Origin: Bradyrhizobium yuanmingense
GTDB lineage: Bacteria > Pseudomonadota > Alphaproteobacteria > Rhizobiales > Xanthobacteraceae
DNA: 64,000 bases
Assembly: GCF_029167105.1 (NCBI RefSeq)
Contig: NZ_JARFML010000008.1
Coordinates: 186,001-250,000, forward strand
Direction of reading: 5' to 3'
Of the stretch, positions 52,363-61,659 are shown in pieces. The stretch's first letter is position 1; each line of letters begins with the position of its first letter. The notes under the pieces were generated by a model. The model searched no databases and was not told the DNA's origin. It saw only the letters and a list, made by a program, of their open reading frames with translations. The position numbers and the translations under genes are program-made.

Positions 52363-54762
52363 ATGTATCAAGTTCTCTACTGTCTCACCGACGAGCATGA
52401 CTGGCGACTGGTCGCCCTTGCGGGCGCAGTGTGCCTGCTCGCCAGCGCCGCGGCGATCAGCCTGTTTCAGCGCGCACGCGCGACGCACGGAGCCGGGCGT
52501 CTGGCCTGGATCGCCCTGGATGCGGCCGTCAGCGGATGCGGCATCTGGGCGACGCATTTCATCGCGATGCTCGCCTATGGCCCCGGGAGCGCCGGCACCT
52601 ACAACATCCCGGTGACGATTCTGTCGCTGATGCTTGCGATCTCCTTGACCTTCGTGGGCCTGAGCATCGCCGTGGCGTCCTCGCGCCCGGTGTGGATCGT
52701 CGTTGGCGGCGCCATCGTCGGCCTTGGTGTCGCGGCGATGCATTACACCGGCATGGCGGCGCTGGAGATGCCGGCACGGCTGGATTGGATCGGGAGCACG
52801 GTTGCCGCCTCGGTGCTGTTCGGAATCGTCTTCGCAGCGCTCGCGCTGTTCGTCGCTGCCCGAGGCGACGGCGTTCGGCATGCGCTGAGCGCGACCGCTC
52901 TGTTGACGCTCGCGATCGTTGCCCATCATTTCACCGCGATGGGCGCGGTGCTGCTGACGCCGGACCCGACGATCGCAATCAGCGGGCTCTCGGTCCCGCC
53001 GGCCTCGCTGTCGTTCCTGACTGCCAGCGCCGCCGTCGCGATCATCGCGATTGCGCTCGTGGCCGCGCTGCTCGACCGCCGCGCCAAGGGCGAGCTGGGA
53101 CGCCAGCAGATCGTGCTGGACAGCGCGCTGCAGAACATGTCGCAGGGGCTGTGCATGTTCGACGCCGACGGCAAGATCATCCTGTTCAACGAGCGCTATG
53201 CCGGGATGCTCCGTCGTACCGACGTGCCGCTCACCGGCCGCTTGCTGGTCGACGTGCTCAGGGAAGAGCAGGCCAAGGGCCAGTGGCAGGGCGATGCGGA
53301 TGAATTCTTCGCCCGCCTCGTCGCCGACGCGCGCGAGGGCCGCACCACGACCGACGTCGTCAACCGGTTCGGCCGCTCCATCCGGGTCGTCAACCAGCCG
53401 ATGCAGGGCGGCGGCTGGGTCGCGACCTTCGAGGACATCACCGAATGGCTGGAGGCGCAGGCCAAGATCTCGCACATGGCGCGCCATGACGCGCTGACCA
53501 GCCTGCCGAACCGGGTGCTGTTCCACGAACAGCTCGAGCAGGGGCTGCGCCAGACCAAGTCGGGCGACCAGCTCGCGGTGCTTTGTCTCGATCTCGATCA
53601 CTTCAAGGACATCAACGACTCGCTCGGCCATCCCATCGGCGATGCGCTGCTCAAGGAGGTCGGCCGCAGGCTCGAGGCCACCGTCGGCGAACAGGACACC
53701 GTGGCGCGGCTCGGCGGCGACGAGTTCGCGGTGGTCCAGATCGGACGCTCCGAGGAGATCGCCGCGCGATCGCTTGCCGGACGCCTCGTCGAGGTGATCT
53801 CGGCGCCTTACCAGATCGACGACCATCAGATCGTGATCGGCGTCTCGATCGGCATCTCGCTGTCGCCGCAGGACGGCAGCAATCCGGACGAGCTGCTTAA
53901 GAACGCGGACCTTGCGCTCTACCGTGCCAAGGCGGATGGCCGCGGCACCTACCGCTTCTTCGAGACCGGCATGGATGCGCGTGCGCAGGCGCGGCGTCTT
54001 CTGGAAATGGATCTGCGCGCGGCGCTGCACCGCGACGAGTTTGAGGTCTACTACCAGCCGATCCGCGAAGTCGCCAGCGGTCGCGTCGTCGCCTTCGAGG
54101 CGCTGCTGCGCTGGAACCATCCGCAGCGCGGACTGATTGCGCCGATCAGCTTCATCCCGCTGGCCGAGGAGACCGGGCTCATCGTTCAGCTCGGTGAGTT
54201 CGTGCTGCGCTCCGCCTGCACTGATGCAGCCACCTGGCCCGACGATGTCGACGTCGCCGTCAATTTGTCGCCGGTGCAGTTCAAGAGCCCGAACCTGATC
54301 GCGGCGGTGACAGAGGCGTTGGCCTTATCGGGACTCGGTGCGCGCCGCCTCGAGCTCGAGATCACCGAATCCGTCCTGCTCCAGAACAGCGAGGCGACGC
54401 TGACGACCTTGCACGAGCTGCGTGCCATGGGCGTGCGGATCTCGCTCGACGATTTCGGCACCGGCTATTCGTCGCTGAGCTATCTGCGCAGCTTCCCGTT
54501 CGACAAGATCAAGATCGACCGTTCCTTCGTGTCGGAGCTGGCGACGCGCGAGGATTCCATGGCGATCATTCGCGCCGTGACAAGCCTCGGCCGCAGCCTC
54601 GGCATCGTCACCACGGCGGAAGGCGTCGAGAACGACGCGCAGCTCGAGCTGCTCCGGCGCGAGGGCTGCACCCAGGCGCAGGGTTATCTGTTCAGCAAGC
54701 CGCGGCCCGCCTCGGATGTCGCGATCATGCTGGAACGGCCGCGGCTGCGCGCGTCGGCTTGA
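52363..54762 (+). CDS. MHYT-PAS-GGDEF-EAL cyclic di-GMP protein
   Basis: A 799-aa membrane sensor for c-di-GMP turnover. The MHYT domain has its three copper-candidate motifs WATHFIAM (62-69), AMHYTGM (125-131) and AHHFTAMG (187-194). A PAS domain (about 250-365) follows, then GGDEF intact at 451-455 without an upstream RxxD inhibitory site, and EAL intact (EAL 579-581, DDFGTGYSS 696-704, KIDRSF). Both synthesis and hydrolysis could be active. MHYT is proposed to sense O2, CO or NO through metal. It stands alone between terminators and an opposite-strand gene. Confidence 0.93.
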   Translation: MYQVLYCLTDEHDWRLVALAGAVCLLASAAAISLFQRARATHGAGRLAWIALDAAVSGCGIWATHFIAMLAYGPGSAGTYNIPVTILSLMLAISLTFVGLSIAVASSRPVWIVVGGAIVGLGVAAMHYTGMAALEMPARLDWIGSTVAASVLFGIVFAALALFVAARGDGVRHALSATALLTLAIVAHHFTAMGAVLLTPDPTIAISGLSVPPASLSFLTASAAVAIIAIALVAALLDRRAKGELGRQQIVLDSALQNMSQGLCMFDADGKIILFNERYAGMLRRTDVPLTGRLLVDVLREEQAKGQWQGDADEFFARLVADAREGRTTTDVVNRFGRSIRVVNQPMQGGGWVATFEDITEWLEAQAKISHMARHDALTSLPNRVLFHEQLEQGLRQTKSGDQLAVLCLDLDHFKDINDSLGHPIGDALLKEVGRRLEATVGEQDTVARLGGDEFAVVQIGRSEEIAARSLAGRLVEVISAPYQIDDHQIVIGVSIGISLSPQDGSNPDELLKNADLALYRAKADGRGTYRFFETGMDARAQARRLLEMDLRAALHRDEFEVYYQPIREVASGRVVAFEALLRWNHPQRGLIAPISFIPLAEETGLIVQLGEFVLRSACTDAATWPDDVDVAVNLSPVQFKSPNLIAAVTEALALSGLGARRLELEITESVLLQNSEATLTTLHELRAMGVRISLDDFGTGYSSLSYLRSFPFDKIKIDRSFVSELATREDSMAIIRAVTSLGRSLGIVTTAEGVENDAQLELLRREGCTQAQGYLFSKPRPASDVAIMLERPRLRASA

Positions 54763-54766
54763 GAGG

Positions 54767-55201
54767 TCAGCTTCGGCGCAGCGCGAAATGCGCGCCGCAG
54801 AACGCCATCACGGCGCCGAGACACAGGGCGGCAAGCCCGGCGAGCACGCCCGAGACGGTCGGGATCGGGCTCGGTGCCGACGCCGCCTGACCCGCTCCCG
54901 CAAGCAGCAGCACACCGACCGCGATCAGGAATTGCCGCATCCGCTGCGGGATCTGTCCGGAAACGGCGCTCTGCATCAGGCTCGCGGTGAAATAGCCGCC
55001 GGAGAAGCCGACGGTGGCGATCAGCCACCAGGCGATGGCGGCGCCCGCCGGAATGAACTCATGCGTGTCGGAGCGCCAGAGGCGGCCGAGATCGAGACCG
55101 TAGCGCGCGCCCAGCATGTGCACCGCGAGCGCCAGCAACACGCCGGAGATCATCGCGGCGCCGAGAATCAGGCGGCGCGGAAAAAAGGTCGTCTCAGCCA
55201 T
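54767..55201 (-). CDS. Small membrane protein, uncharacterised
   Basis: A 144-aa protein with four likely membrane helices (about 11-30, 52-75, 88-108 and 115-137). It begins MAETTFFPRRLILG and ends FCGAHFALRRS. I do not recognise a family. A longer frame to 55267 has no SD. It is divergent from the gene at 55267, with a 65-bp gap that must hold both promoters, and ends 4 bp after the convergent GGDEF-EAL gene. Confidence 0.6.
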   Translation of the reverse strand: MAETTFFPRRLILGAAMISGVLLALAVHMLGARYGLDLGRLWRSDTHEFIPAGAAIAWWLIATVGFSGGYFTASLMQSAVSGQIPQRMRQFLIAVGVLLLAGAGQAASAPSPIPTVSGVLAGLAALCLGAVMAFCGAHFALRRS

Positions 55202-55266
55202 GCCTCGCTTGTAGGATGGCCGGGTGCGATCGCGCAAGCCGATCGCCGATGGGTTCGTTGACGACA

Positions 55267-55848
55267 ATGCCGGGAGCGGAAGCGGGTTCGACCACGCGCT
55301 ATGCCTACAAGGCCTCGCTGATCGGCTCGGCGCATCGCTTCGAGCTGACGGAGCAGGGGCTGTCCTGGCATATGGCCGGCCGCTCCGGCCTCTGGCGCTA
55401 CGACGAGATTTCGGCGATCCGGCTGTCGTTCCGCCCGGTGTCGATGCAGCAGCACCGCTTCCGCGCCGATATCAGCCGCACCGGCGGCGGCCGCATCGCG
55501 ATCCTGTCGACGAGCTGGCAGACCGCGGCGCTGATGGCGCCGCAGGACAACGGCTTTCGCGATTTCCTGATCGAGCTGCATGCGCGCATGGCCAAAGCCG
55601 GCAGCCGCGCCGAATTGACCGCGGGCCTCGGCCGCAAGACCTATGCGGCGGTGCTGGCGTTCCTGGCCGTGCTCGCCGTGGCCATGGCGGGGCTGTTGAT
55701 CCGCGCGCTTGTGACCGGCGAGCTCGCCGGCGTGCTGTTCATCCTCGGCTTCGCCGCGCTGTTCGCCTGGCAGGTCGGCGGCTTCGTGCGGCGCAACCGG
55801 CCGCAGAGCTACAGTTTCGATCGCGTGCCGAAGGCCCTGCTGCCCTAG
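55267..55848 (+). CDS. Membrane protein with N-terminal PH-like strand region, uncharacterised
   Basis: A 193-aa protein. Residues about 10-110 are strand-rich (FELTEQGLSWHMAGRSGLWRYDEISAIRL in part; RIAILSTSWQTAAL) and resemble a bacterial PH-like domain. Two membrane helices follow at about 120-145 and 150-170. The frame opens at 55216 and 55249 too; none has a strong SD, so the start is uncertain. Function unknown. Confidence 0.6.
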   Translation: MPGAEAGSTTRYAYKASLIGSAHRFELTEQGLSWHMAGRSGLWRYDEISAIRLSFRPVSMQQHRFRADISRTGGGRIAILSTSWQTAALMAPQDNGFRDFLIELHARMAKAGSRAELTAGLGRKTYAAVLAFLAVLAVAMAGLLIRALVTGELAGVLFILGFAALFAWQVGGFVRRNRPQSYSFDRVPKALLP

Positions 55849-55910
55849 GTGCAATCGGCCGAAATCAAACGTGACTTCGCGTCCCGCCATAGGCGTCGCA
55901 TCTTGTGGTC

Positions 55911-56510
55911 ATGTCAGCCATGGATCGCAGCACCCGTCTGCCGACGGCAGATGAGATCGCCAGAATCAACCGCACGCATCTGATCGATAAGCCGCTCCGG
56001 CCAGCCGACTTGCTGTTCGTGTTCGGCACCCGCGAGGACGATAGCTTGCGTGCCGACACCGCCGCAAGGCTGTGGCGCGAGGGCCTGTTTCGCCGGTCGA
56101 TTGTCAGCGGCGGTGTGACGCCGGGCTCGGAGCAATCCGAGTGCAGCATCATCAAGGCCGCGATGGTTGCGGCGGGCATTCCGGCGGACCTTATCCTCGA
56201 GGAGCATCGCGCGATGAACACCGGCGAGAACGTCATCTTCTCGCTTCCGATCATCGATGCGGCAATCGGGCTGCAGAATATCCGCAGCGTGATCTGTCTC
56301 GGCAACACCTGGACCGCGCGGCGCTACCCGATGACGCTGCATCGGCATTGGCCGGGGATCGAGAAGATGCTGCTCACCGTCGACAGTTTCACGACACCGC
56401 GTGCGCTCTGGCATACCGACGCGGAATTTCGCCGCCGCTTGCTGCACGAATGGGACAAGATCGAACCTTATAAGGCGAGGGGCTTTATCGCGGACTGGCC
56501 GGAGGTCTGA
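55911..56510 (+). CDS. YdcF/DUF218-like protein
   Basis: A 199-aa protein of the DUF218/YdcF type, named from the E. coli protein that binds S-adenosylmethionine. It has the N-terminal strand LLFVFGTREDDSLRADTAARL (read in part), then the SGGVTPGSEQSE loop, EEHRAMNTGENVIFS and ICLGNTWTARRYPMTL. These give a Rossmann-like fold. The biochemical role is not known. The start ATG follows a GTG two codons upstream. It ends 3 bp before the convergent MocR gene. Confidence 0.82.
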   Translation: MSAMDRSTRLPTADEIARINRTHLIDKPLRPADLLFVFGTREDDSLRADTAARLWREGLFRRSIVSGGVTPGSEQSECSIIKAAMVAAGIPADLILEEHRAMNTGENVIFSLPIIDAAIGLQNIRSVICLGNTWTARRYPMTLHRHWPGIEKMLLTVDSFTTPRALWHTDAEFRRRLLHEWDKIEPYKARGFIADWPEV

Positions 56511-56513
56511 GCC

Positions 56514-57857
56514 CTACTCCGTCGAATCGAAATCGTCCTCCTTGGTGCCGAGCAGCGAGACGATGGTGCGCAGGCCGGAATCGAGCTGCTCGGGCGAGGG
56601 CGGGGCCAGCGCGAGCCGTACCGCGTTCGGCGCATGACCGTGCGCGATCGCAAAGGTCGAGGACGGCGTCAGCGCGATGCCGCGCCTTGCTGCTGCGGCG
56701 ACGAAGGTCTGCGAGCGCCAGTGCGGCGGCAGCGTCAGCCAGAGATGATAGGAGCGCGGATCGGCGGCGAGCTGGTAGCCGGAGAGCAGCCTCGCGGCGG
56801 TCTGCTGGCGGCGCGCGGCATCGATGCGTTTCAGCCGGGTCAGCTCGGCGACGGTGCCGTCGGCCATCAGCCGCTGCCCGGCCGCGAGCGCATGGCCGGA
56901 GGCGATCCAGCCGCCGGTGCGCACCGCGCTCATCACACTCTCGCGCAGATGGGGCGGCGCGACGAGGATGCCGAGCGCGAGCCCCGGCGCGACCTTCTTG
57001 GACAGGCTGTCGAGCACGATGCAGCGGTCGGGCCCGAGCGCGGCCAGCGGCGTGTCGTCGGCGAGGAAGCCGTAGACGATGTCCTCGATGATGGTGAGAT
57101 CGAGCTTCTCGGCGACGCGCATGATGTCGGCGCGACGCGTCGCATTCATGGTGACGCCGAGCGGGTTCTGGATGATGGGCTGCAGATACAGCGCCGACAG
57201 ATGCGCCTCGCGATGGGCCTTCTGGATGGCGTCGGGCCGCGCGCCGAACTCGTCCATGGGGATCGGGACCAGCGTCACACCGAGCCGCGCGGCGATGCTC
57301 TTGACGTAGGGATAGGTCAGCGCCTCGACGCCGCAGCGGCCGCCGGTGGGCACGAGCGCGGCAAGCGCGGCCGCCAGCGATTGCTTGCCGTTGGCGGTGA
57401 AGAAGATCTGCTCGGGCTGCGGCGCAAAATCCTTGCGTGCGAGATAGGCAGCGGCGGCAACGCGGGCGCTCTTGGTGCCGGTGCTGGTCGAAACGCGCAG
57501 CGCAGATTCCAGCGCGTCGATGCGCTCGAGCCCCGCAAGGCTCTTGGCGATCATCGCCCATTGCTGCGGCAATAGCGGGTAATTGACCTCGAGATTGATG
57601 CGCGCGTCGGCCGGCTCGCGCATGGTCTCGACTTCACGCCTGACGTCGCCGGAGATGAACGTGCCGCGCCCGACCTCGCCGACCACGAGGCCGCGGCGGA
57701 GCAATTCCGTATAAACCCGGCTCGCGGTCGAGACCGCGATGCCGCGGTCATAGGCAAAATTGCGCTGCGGCGGCAGCCGGTCGCCGGGCCTTAACGTGCC
57801 GTTAGTGATATCGGCCGCAATGGCATCGGCGAGCTTCACGTACTCGAACTTGGACAT
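56514..57857 (-). CDS. MocR-type regulator (GntR HTH fused to aminotransferase domain)
   Basis: A 447-aa MocR/PdxR-family protein. The GntR winged helix spans residues about 1-70 (LADAIAADITNGTLRPGDRLPPQRNF, read in part). The fold-type I aminotransferase domain has the PLP Lys in LDSLSKKVAPGL and the Arg near the C-terminus for the substrate carboxylate. Such proteins sense PLP or an amine and control PLP, GABA or taurine genes. Inverted and direct repeats (57858-57926) touch its own start. Its target may be itself or the DUF1127 gene at 58043. Confidence 0.88.
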   Translation of the reverse strand: MSKFEYVKLADAIAADITNGTLRPGDRLPPQRNFAYDRGIAVSTASRVYTELLRRGLVVGEVGRGTFISGDVRREVETMREPADARINLEVNYPLLPQQWAMIAKSLAGLERIDALESALRVSTSTGTKSARVAAAAYLARKDFAPQPEQIFFTANGKQSLAAALAALVPTGGRCGVEALTYPYVKSIAARLGVTLVPIPMDEFGARPDAIQKAHREAHLSALYLQPIIQNPLGVTMNATRRADIMRVAEKLDLTIIEDIVYGFLADDTPLAALGPDRCIVLDSLSKKVAPGLALGILVAPPHLRESVMSAVRTGGWIASGHALAAGQRLMADGTVAELTRLKRIDAARRQQTAARLLSGYQLAADPRSYHLWLTLPPHWRSQTFVAAAARRGIALTPSSTFAIAHGHAPNAVRLALAPPSPEQLDSGLRTIVSLLGTKEDDFDSTE

Positions 57858-57926
57858 ATTGCACCGAGAGCAATGTTTTGCTTGCTCCGAGGAGTGTACT
57901 GGAGCATTTAAGTTCCATCAAGTTCC
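57858..57926. promoter_or_regulatory. Repeats ahead of MocR gene, probable autoregulatory operator
   Basis: ATTGC-N7-GCAAT (57858-57874) directly abuts the MocR start codon. TGCTCC-N12-GGAGCA follows at 57883-57906. AAGTTCC occurs twice, at 57910 and 57920, one turn apart. MocR-family regulators often bind such direct repeats. Confidence 0.45.
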
Positions 57927-58042
57927 GCGATTGAGCCGAGGAGAGCGAGAGCAATCCGACGGCAAATGAGGTGCAGGCGCCCACAGCGTCCGCGCCAACG
58001 GCACCTGCTTCGCCGCGCGGGACGATAGGCCGGAGAAGAAGA

Positions 58043-58279
58043 ATGACCACGATCTCGCAAACTGCCGGGCGGACTTTACGCCCATCCTCATCGGGCGGAT
58101 TTTTCAATGCCCTCGCCCTGCGCCTCACGGCGCTGTTCGACCGCCTGGAGCGCCGCTCCGCCGTCAAGACCCTGAACGAGCTCGACGACCGCGCCCTGCG
58201 CGACATCGGCATCACGCGCAGCCAGATCGAGGATGCCGTGTACGGGCAGTTCAAGACCGAGCTGTCGCGGTATCTGTGA
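58043..58279 (+). CDS. DUF1127 domain-containing protein
   Basis: A 78-aa protein. The C-terminal part carries the DUF1127 pattern: LALRLTALFDRLERRSAVKTL (read in part), then LDDRALRDIGITRSQIEDAV. The N-terminal 25 residues are Ser/Thr/Gly-rich. GGAGAAGAAG directly before the ATG at 58043 decides the start. Shorter than the DUF1127 protein at 1530, and close to the classic size. A role in RNA metabolism or stress is known for some members only. Confidence 0.83.
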   Translation: MTTISQTAGRTLRPSSSGGFFNALALRLTALFDRLERRSAVKTLNELDDRALRDIGITRSQIEDAVYGQFKTELSRYL

Positions 58280-58282
58280 TCC

Positions 58283-58440
58283 TCGCGTGTCCCGGACGCG
58301 CTGCAGCGTGAGGCGCTGCTGCGCAGAGCCGGGACCCAGCGGATCGCACTCGCTGACGCATGGGCCCCGGCTCTGCAGCGCATCGTCGAACCGGACGATG
58401 CTTCGCATCGCCGGGGAGACGCTGCGCAGCGTCCGGGGGC
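58283..58440. repeat. Dispersed complex palindromic element
   Basis: Runs such as GTCCCGGACGCGCTGCAGCG and CGCTGCGCAGCGTCC mirror each other, with a GGACGATG...CATCG inner hairpin. It fills the gap between two convergent genes. No coding potential seen. Confidence 0.6.
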
Positions 58441-58482
58441 ACGGGAGCGCGAGTGTGGCTCGCAATGACGGTCTGCTGCCCT

Positions 58483-58908
58483 TCAGTGCCTCACCACCAG
58501 CACCGAGCACTTGGCGTAGCGCACGACGTGGCCGGCATTGGAGCCGAGGAAATAGGTGCGCATCGCCGGCCGGTGCGAGGTCATCACGATCAAGTCGGCC
58601 TTCATGTGCACGGCTTCCTCCAGGATCTCGTGATAGATGCCGCCCTGGCGCACCACGCTGGAGATGCGGGAAGGCTCGATGCCGGATTCGCGGGCGACGA
58701 TGGCGAGGGCCTCTTCCGAGGTCTGGCGCTGCTGCTCGTCGAAATCGGCCGGGACGTATTCGGCCAGCATCACCGGCGTCATCGGCAACACGTTGATCAG
58801 GCGCACGGCACCGCTCCAGGTGTGCGACAACGTCGCGGCGGTCGCGATCGCCGGCTTGGCGAGATCGGTGTCGGCGAGATCGATGGGCACGAGGATGGAC
58901 TTGAACAT
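58483..58908 (-). CDS. Universal stress protein (UspA family)
   Basis: A 141-aa UspA-fold protein. It starts MFKSILVPIDLADTDLAKPA and ends SNAGHVVRYAKCSVLVVRH. The ATP-binding signature is degenerate but recognisable in MTSHRPAMRTYFLGSNAGHVV (read in part), where the usual G-x2-G-x9-GS reads differently, so nucleotide binding is uncertain. GGGAGG six bases upstream sets the start. The phosphatase gene lies upstream on the same strand. Confidence 0.9.
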   Translation of the reverse strand: MFKSILVPIDLADTDLAKPAIATAATLSHTWSGAVRLINVLPMTPVMLAEYVPADFDEQQRQTSEEALAIVARESGIEPSRISSVVRQGGIYHEILEEAVHMKADLIVMTSHRPAMRTYFLGSNAGHVVRYAKCSVLVVRH

Positions 58909-58964
58909 CTGCGCCTCCCTGAAGACCAAGCTGAAAAACCGGTCGAGACGGCGCCCGCGCGTCT

Positions 58965-59501
58965 CTAGCCCGATCGAAGCAGCTTGGGGCTGACGAACAG
59001 CACCAGCTTGCCGCGGCGGTAGGCCACGTCATCCCAATCCTTGACGTCAAAGTCGAAGATCGCAAGCCCCGCTGTGGGCAGGTTGTCGCCGAGTGCCTTG
59101 GCGCCATCGGGATCGCCGCCGCCGATCAGCATCAGGGCGACCTCGTGCATGCCGGGATTGTGGCCGATCAGCAGCAGCCGCTTCGGATCGGCCGGGGCGG
59201 TTGCCGTGCGAATGGTGTCCAGGATCTGTGCGGGATCGGCGCCATAGAGTTCCGGCAGGACCTCGACCTGCGGCGCCGGGACGCGGTCTTTCATCGCCTC
59301 CCAGGCGATGTCCCAGGTCTGCCGGGCCCGCACGGCGTGGGACACCAACACGGTGTCGGGGAAGGGCGGATGGGCGGCGATCCAGTCGCCCATCCGCGCG
59401 GCATCCTTGCAGCCGCGATCGTCGAGCCGGCGGTCCTGGTCACGTCCGCTCGGTGCGTCGGTCTCGGTCTTGGCGTGACGCAGCAGCATCAAACGGCGCA
59501 T
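58965..59501 (-). CDS. SixA-like histidine phosphatase
   Basis: A 178-aa histidine-phosphatase-superfamily enzyme. The RHG nucleophile motif reads LLRHAKTE with His9, and the second catalytic His is His114 in LIGHNPG. The SH pair VSHAVRARQTW is also typical of SixA, which removes phosphate from phosphohistidine on HPt domains. Whether this one acts on the Hpt protein at 32529 is open. It is separated from the Usp gene by 56 bp on the same strand. Confidence 0.87.
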   Translation of the reverse strand: MRRLMLLRHAKTETDAPSGRDQDRRLDDRGCKDAARMGDWIAAHPPFPDTVLVSHAVRARQTWDIAWEAMKDRVPAPQVEVLPELYGADPAQILDTIRTATAPADPKRLLLIGHNPGMHEVALMLIGGGDPDGAKALGDNLPTAGLAIFDFDVKDWDDVAYRRGKLVLFVSPKLLRSG

Positions 59502-59593
59502 GGCATTCTCGAATCGTTCACGTCCAGGATAAGCTACAGGCGCCGGTTGAGGACAAGGTGACAGGCGCCCGGTTGGTATCTTAAGAAAACGCT

Positions 59594-61051
59594 ATGAGCG
59601 AGACTTTCACAAGCGCGTCCCAGGAAGAAGCCGGCTTTCGCGACCGCGTGCGGCTGTCGTTCGATCTCGATGCCGACATTTGTGTGATCGGGGCGGGCCT
59701 TGCCGGGCTTACCGTGGCGCTGGAGGCGGCCCGGCTCGGGGCCAGCGTCGCGGTGCTCGAGGGCCGGCATATCGGCTGGAACGCCTCCGGTAACCAGCTC
59801 GGCACCGTGATGCCGGGCTTTGCGCTGCCGCTCACGGACCTGATCGAGCGCATCGGCTTCGAGGATGCCCGCGAATTGTGGACCCTGTCGAAGCAGGGCG
59901 CCGAGTTCGTCCGGGCCAACGCCAGCGACGAGAGCATGCCGGGGATCGGCCTCAGCGACGGCGTGCTGGAGGTCTCCAACGTCGATGCAGGCGACCGGCT
60001 GATCAGCCGGCTGCAGATGCTGAACGAGGATTTCGATACCGAGGTCGAAGGCTGGCAGGTCGATCGCGTGCGGGAGGCGCTCAAGACCGACCATTACTTC
60101 CACGGCGTGTATTATCCGAAAGCGTTCCAGGTCGACGGCCGGAAATACGTGCACGGCCTTGCGGCGCTGGCACGGCGGGCAGGCGCCCGCATCTTCGAGG
60201 ACACGCCGGTCGTCAGCATCGATCATTCCGGCATCCGCAAGCGCATCGTCACGCCCTCGGCGCGGCTGCGTGCGAGCCACATCGTGCTCGCCGGCAACAT
60301 TCATCTTGGCGCCCCCTCCAAGCGCCTGTCGGAGACGTTGCTGCCGGTCTGGCGCTATGCCGGTGTGACCGCGCCGCTCGGCGAGCGCCTGCACGAGATC
60401 GTCGCCTTCAAGGGATCGGTGATGGATTCAGACGGTGTCGACCATTTCCGGGTCGTCGACGGTGACCGGCTGATGTGGGAGAGCCCGGAGACCACCTGGG
60501 CCGCGCGTCCGCAGCGCTTCGCCGGCGCCGTCGGGCGGCGGATCCGCAGGATCTTTCCCGAGCTCGGCAATGTCGAGATCACTGAGACGTTCGGCGGCGC
60601 CACCGGCCAGACCGTGCACGGCATGCCGCAGATCGGCCAGCTGCGCAAAGGCTTGTGGGTGGCGAGCGGGTTCGGCCGCCAGGGCATGAACACCTCCGCC
60701 ATGGCCGGACAGATGATCGCGCGCAGCATTTTGTCGGGCGATGAGCGCTGGAAGCTGTTCTCGCCGTTCGAACTGGTCTGGGCGGGCGGCGCCACGGGGC
60801 GCGTCGCCGGCCAGCTGGTCGGGATCTGGGGCAGGGCGAGCTCCGCCGCCGCTGGTGCGCTCGCCCGCTATCGCGAGCGCGCCAGGGTCAAGGACAGGCA
60901 ACGCGAGGCCCGCCTCGCCGAAGCCAACCGCGCCGCCGGCACCGGTCCGCGCCGTGCGCCGCCCGGCGTGCGACCCCGGCCGGCGCCACCGGCGAAAGGC
61001 GCAGTCGGCGCTGCGGAACCGGTCGTGCACGAGGACCGCGTCTCGCAATAA
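59594..61051 (+). CDS. FAD-dependent oxidoreductase (DAO/GlpO family)
   Basis: A 485-aa amine/D-amino-acid-oxidase-type flavoprotein. The FAD motif GAGLAGLTVALEAARLGASV (shown in full but 20 residues) is at about 33-52, followed by VLEGRHIGWNASGNQLG (about 55-71), typical of DAO proteins. The last third has GMPQIGQLRKGLWVASGFGR with the FAD-binding Gly-rich piece. The final 70 residues are a basic, Arg/Pro-rich tail unusual for the family. Such proteins oxidise secondary amines or putrescine-like polyamines; the substrate is unknown. Divergent from the SixA gene. Confidence 0.87.
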   Translation: MSETFTSASQEEAGFRDRVRLSFDLDADICVIGAGLAGLTVALEAARLGASVAVLEGRHIGWNASGNQLGTVMPGFALPLTDLIERIGFEDARELWTLSKQGAEFVRANASDESMPGIGLSDGVLEVSNVDAGDRLISRLQMLNEDFDTEVEGWQVDRVREALKTDHYFHGVYYPKAFQVDGRKYVHGLAALARRAGARIFEDTPVVSIDHSGIRKRIVTPSARLRASHIVLAGNIHLGAPSKRLSETLLPVWRYAGVTAPLGERLHEIVAFKGSVMDSDGVDHFRVVDGDRLMWESPETTWAARPQRFAGAVGRRIRRIFPELGNVEITETFGGATGQTVHGMPQIGQLRKGLWVASGFGRQGMNTSAMAGQMIARSILSGDERWKLFSPFELVWAGGATGRVAGQLVGIWGRASSAAAGALARYRERARVKDRQREARLAEANRAAGTGPRRAPPGVRPRPAPPAKGAVGAAEPVVHEDRVSQ

Positions 61052-61138
61052 GTTGAGCGAAATTCCGCTCCGACGTGTAACTTCGGCCGGCAGAAGCCCG
61101 TATCTCAGGGCGTGGACTTCCCGCGCACGGAGACTGAC

Positions 61139-61651
61139 ATGCTTGACCGCCGCATCCTGCTCACGACTGTTGCCGGCCTGTTCGGCCTTTCGGCCTTGCG
61201 CTGGCTGAGAGGAACACCTGCCGAGGCCGGCGAGAAGGCCGCGCAAAAGTTCGAGATCACCAAGACGGAGGCCGAATGGCGCGCCCAGCTCACGCCGCAG
61301 CAATATGAGATCCTGCGCAACCACGGCACCGAGCGGCCCGGCTCCAGCCCGCTGCTCAAGGAGAAGCGCAAGGGCATTTTCGCCTGCGCCGGCTGCGACC
61401 TGCCGCTGTTTACGTCGGAGACCAAGTTCGAGAGCGGCACGGGCTGGCCGAGCTTCTATGCGCCGATCGAAGGCAATGTCGGCAAGACCGAGGACCGCAG
61501 CTACGGCATGGTCCGCACCGAGGTGCATTGCCGGCGCTGCGGCGGCCATCTCGGCCATGTCTTCGACGACGGCCCGAAGCCAACCGGATTGCGCTATTGC
61601 ATCGACGGTTTCGGCTTGGTCTTCCACCCCGCGGCGGCGTCGGCAACGTAG
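61139..61651 (+). CDS. msrB: Peptide-methionine (R)-S-oxide reductase MsrB, exported
   Basis: A 170-aa methionine-R-sulfoxide reductase. Zn ligands are Cys83/Cys86 (FACAGC) and Cys131/Cys134 (CRRCGGHLGH); the catalytic Cys154 lies in LRYCIDGFGL. The N-terminus has a twin-arginine-like DRRILL followed by a hydrophobic run to about residue 22, so it is probably sent to the periplasm by Tat. Most MsrB proteins are cytosolic. GGAG upstream of the ATG at 61139 sets the start rather than the frame's first ATG at 61112. Confidence 0.9.
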   Translation: MLDRRILLTTVAGLFGLSALRWLRGTPAEAGEKAAQKFEITKTEAEWRAQLTPQQYEILRNHGTERPGSSPLLKEKRKGIFACAGCDLPLFTSETKFESGTGWPSFYAPIEGNVGKTEDRSYGMVRTEVHCRRCGGHLGHVFDDGPKPTGLRYCIDGFGLVFHPAAASAT

Positions 61652-61659
61652 GTTCTCCC

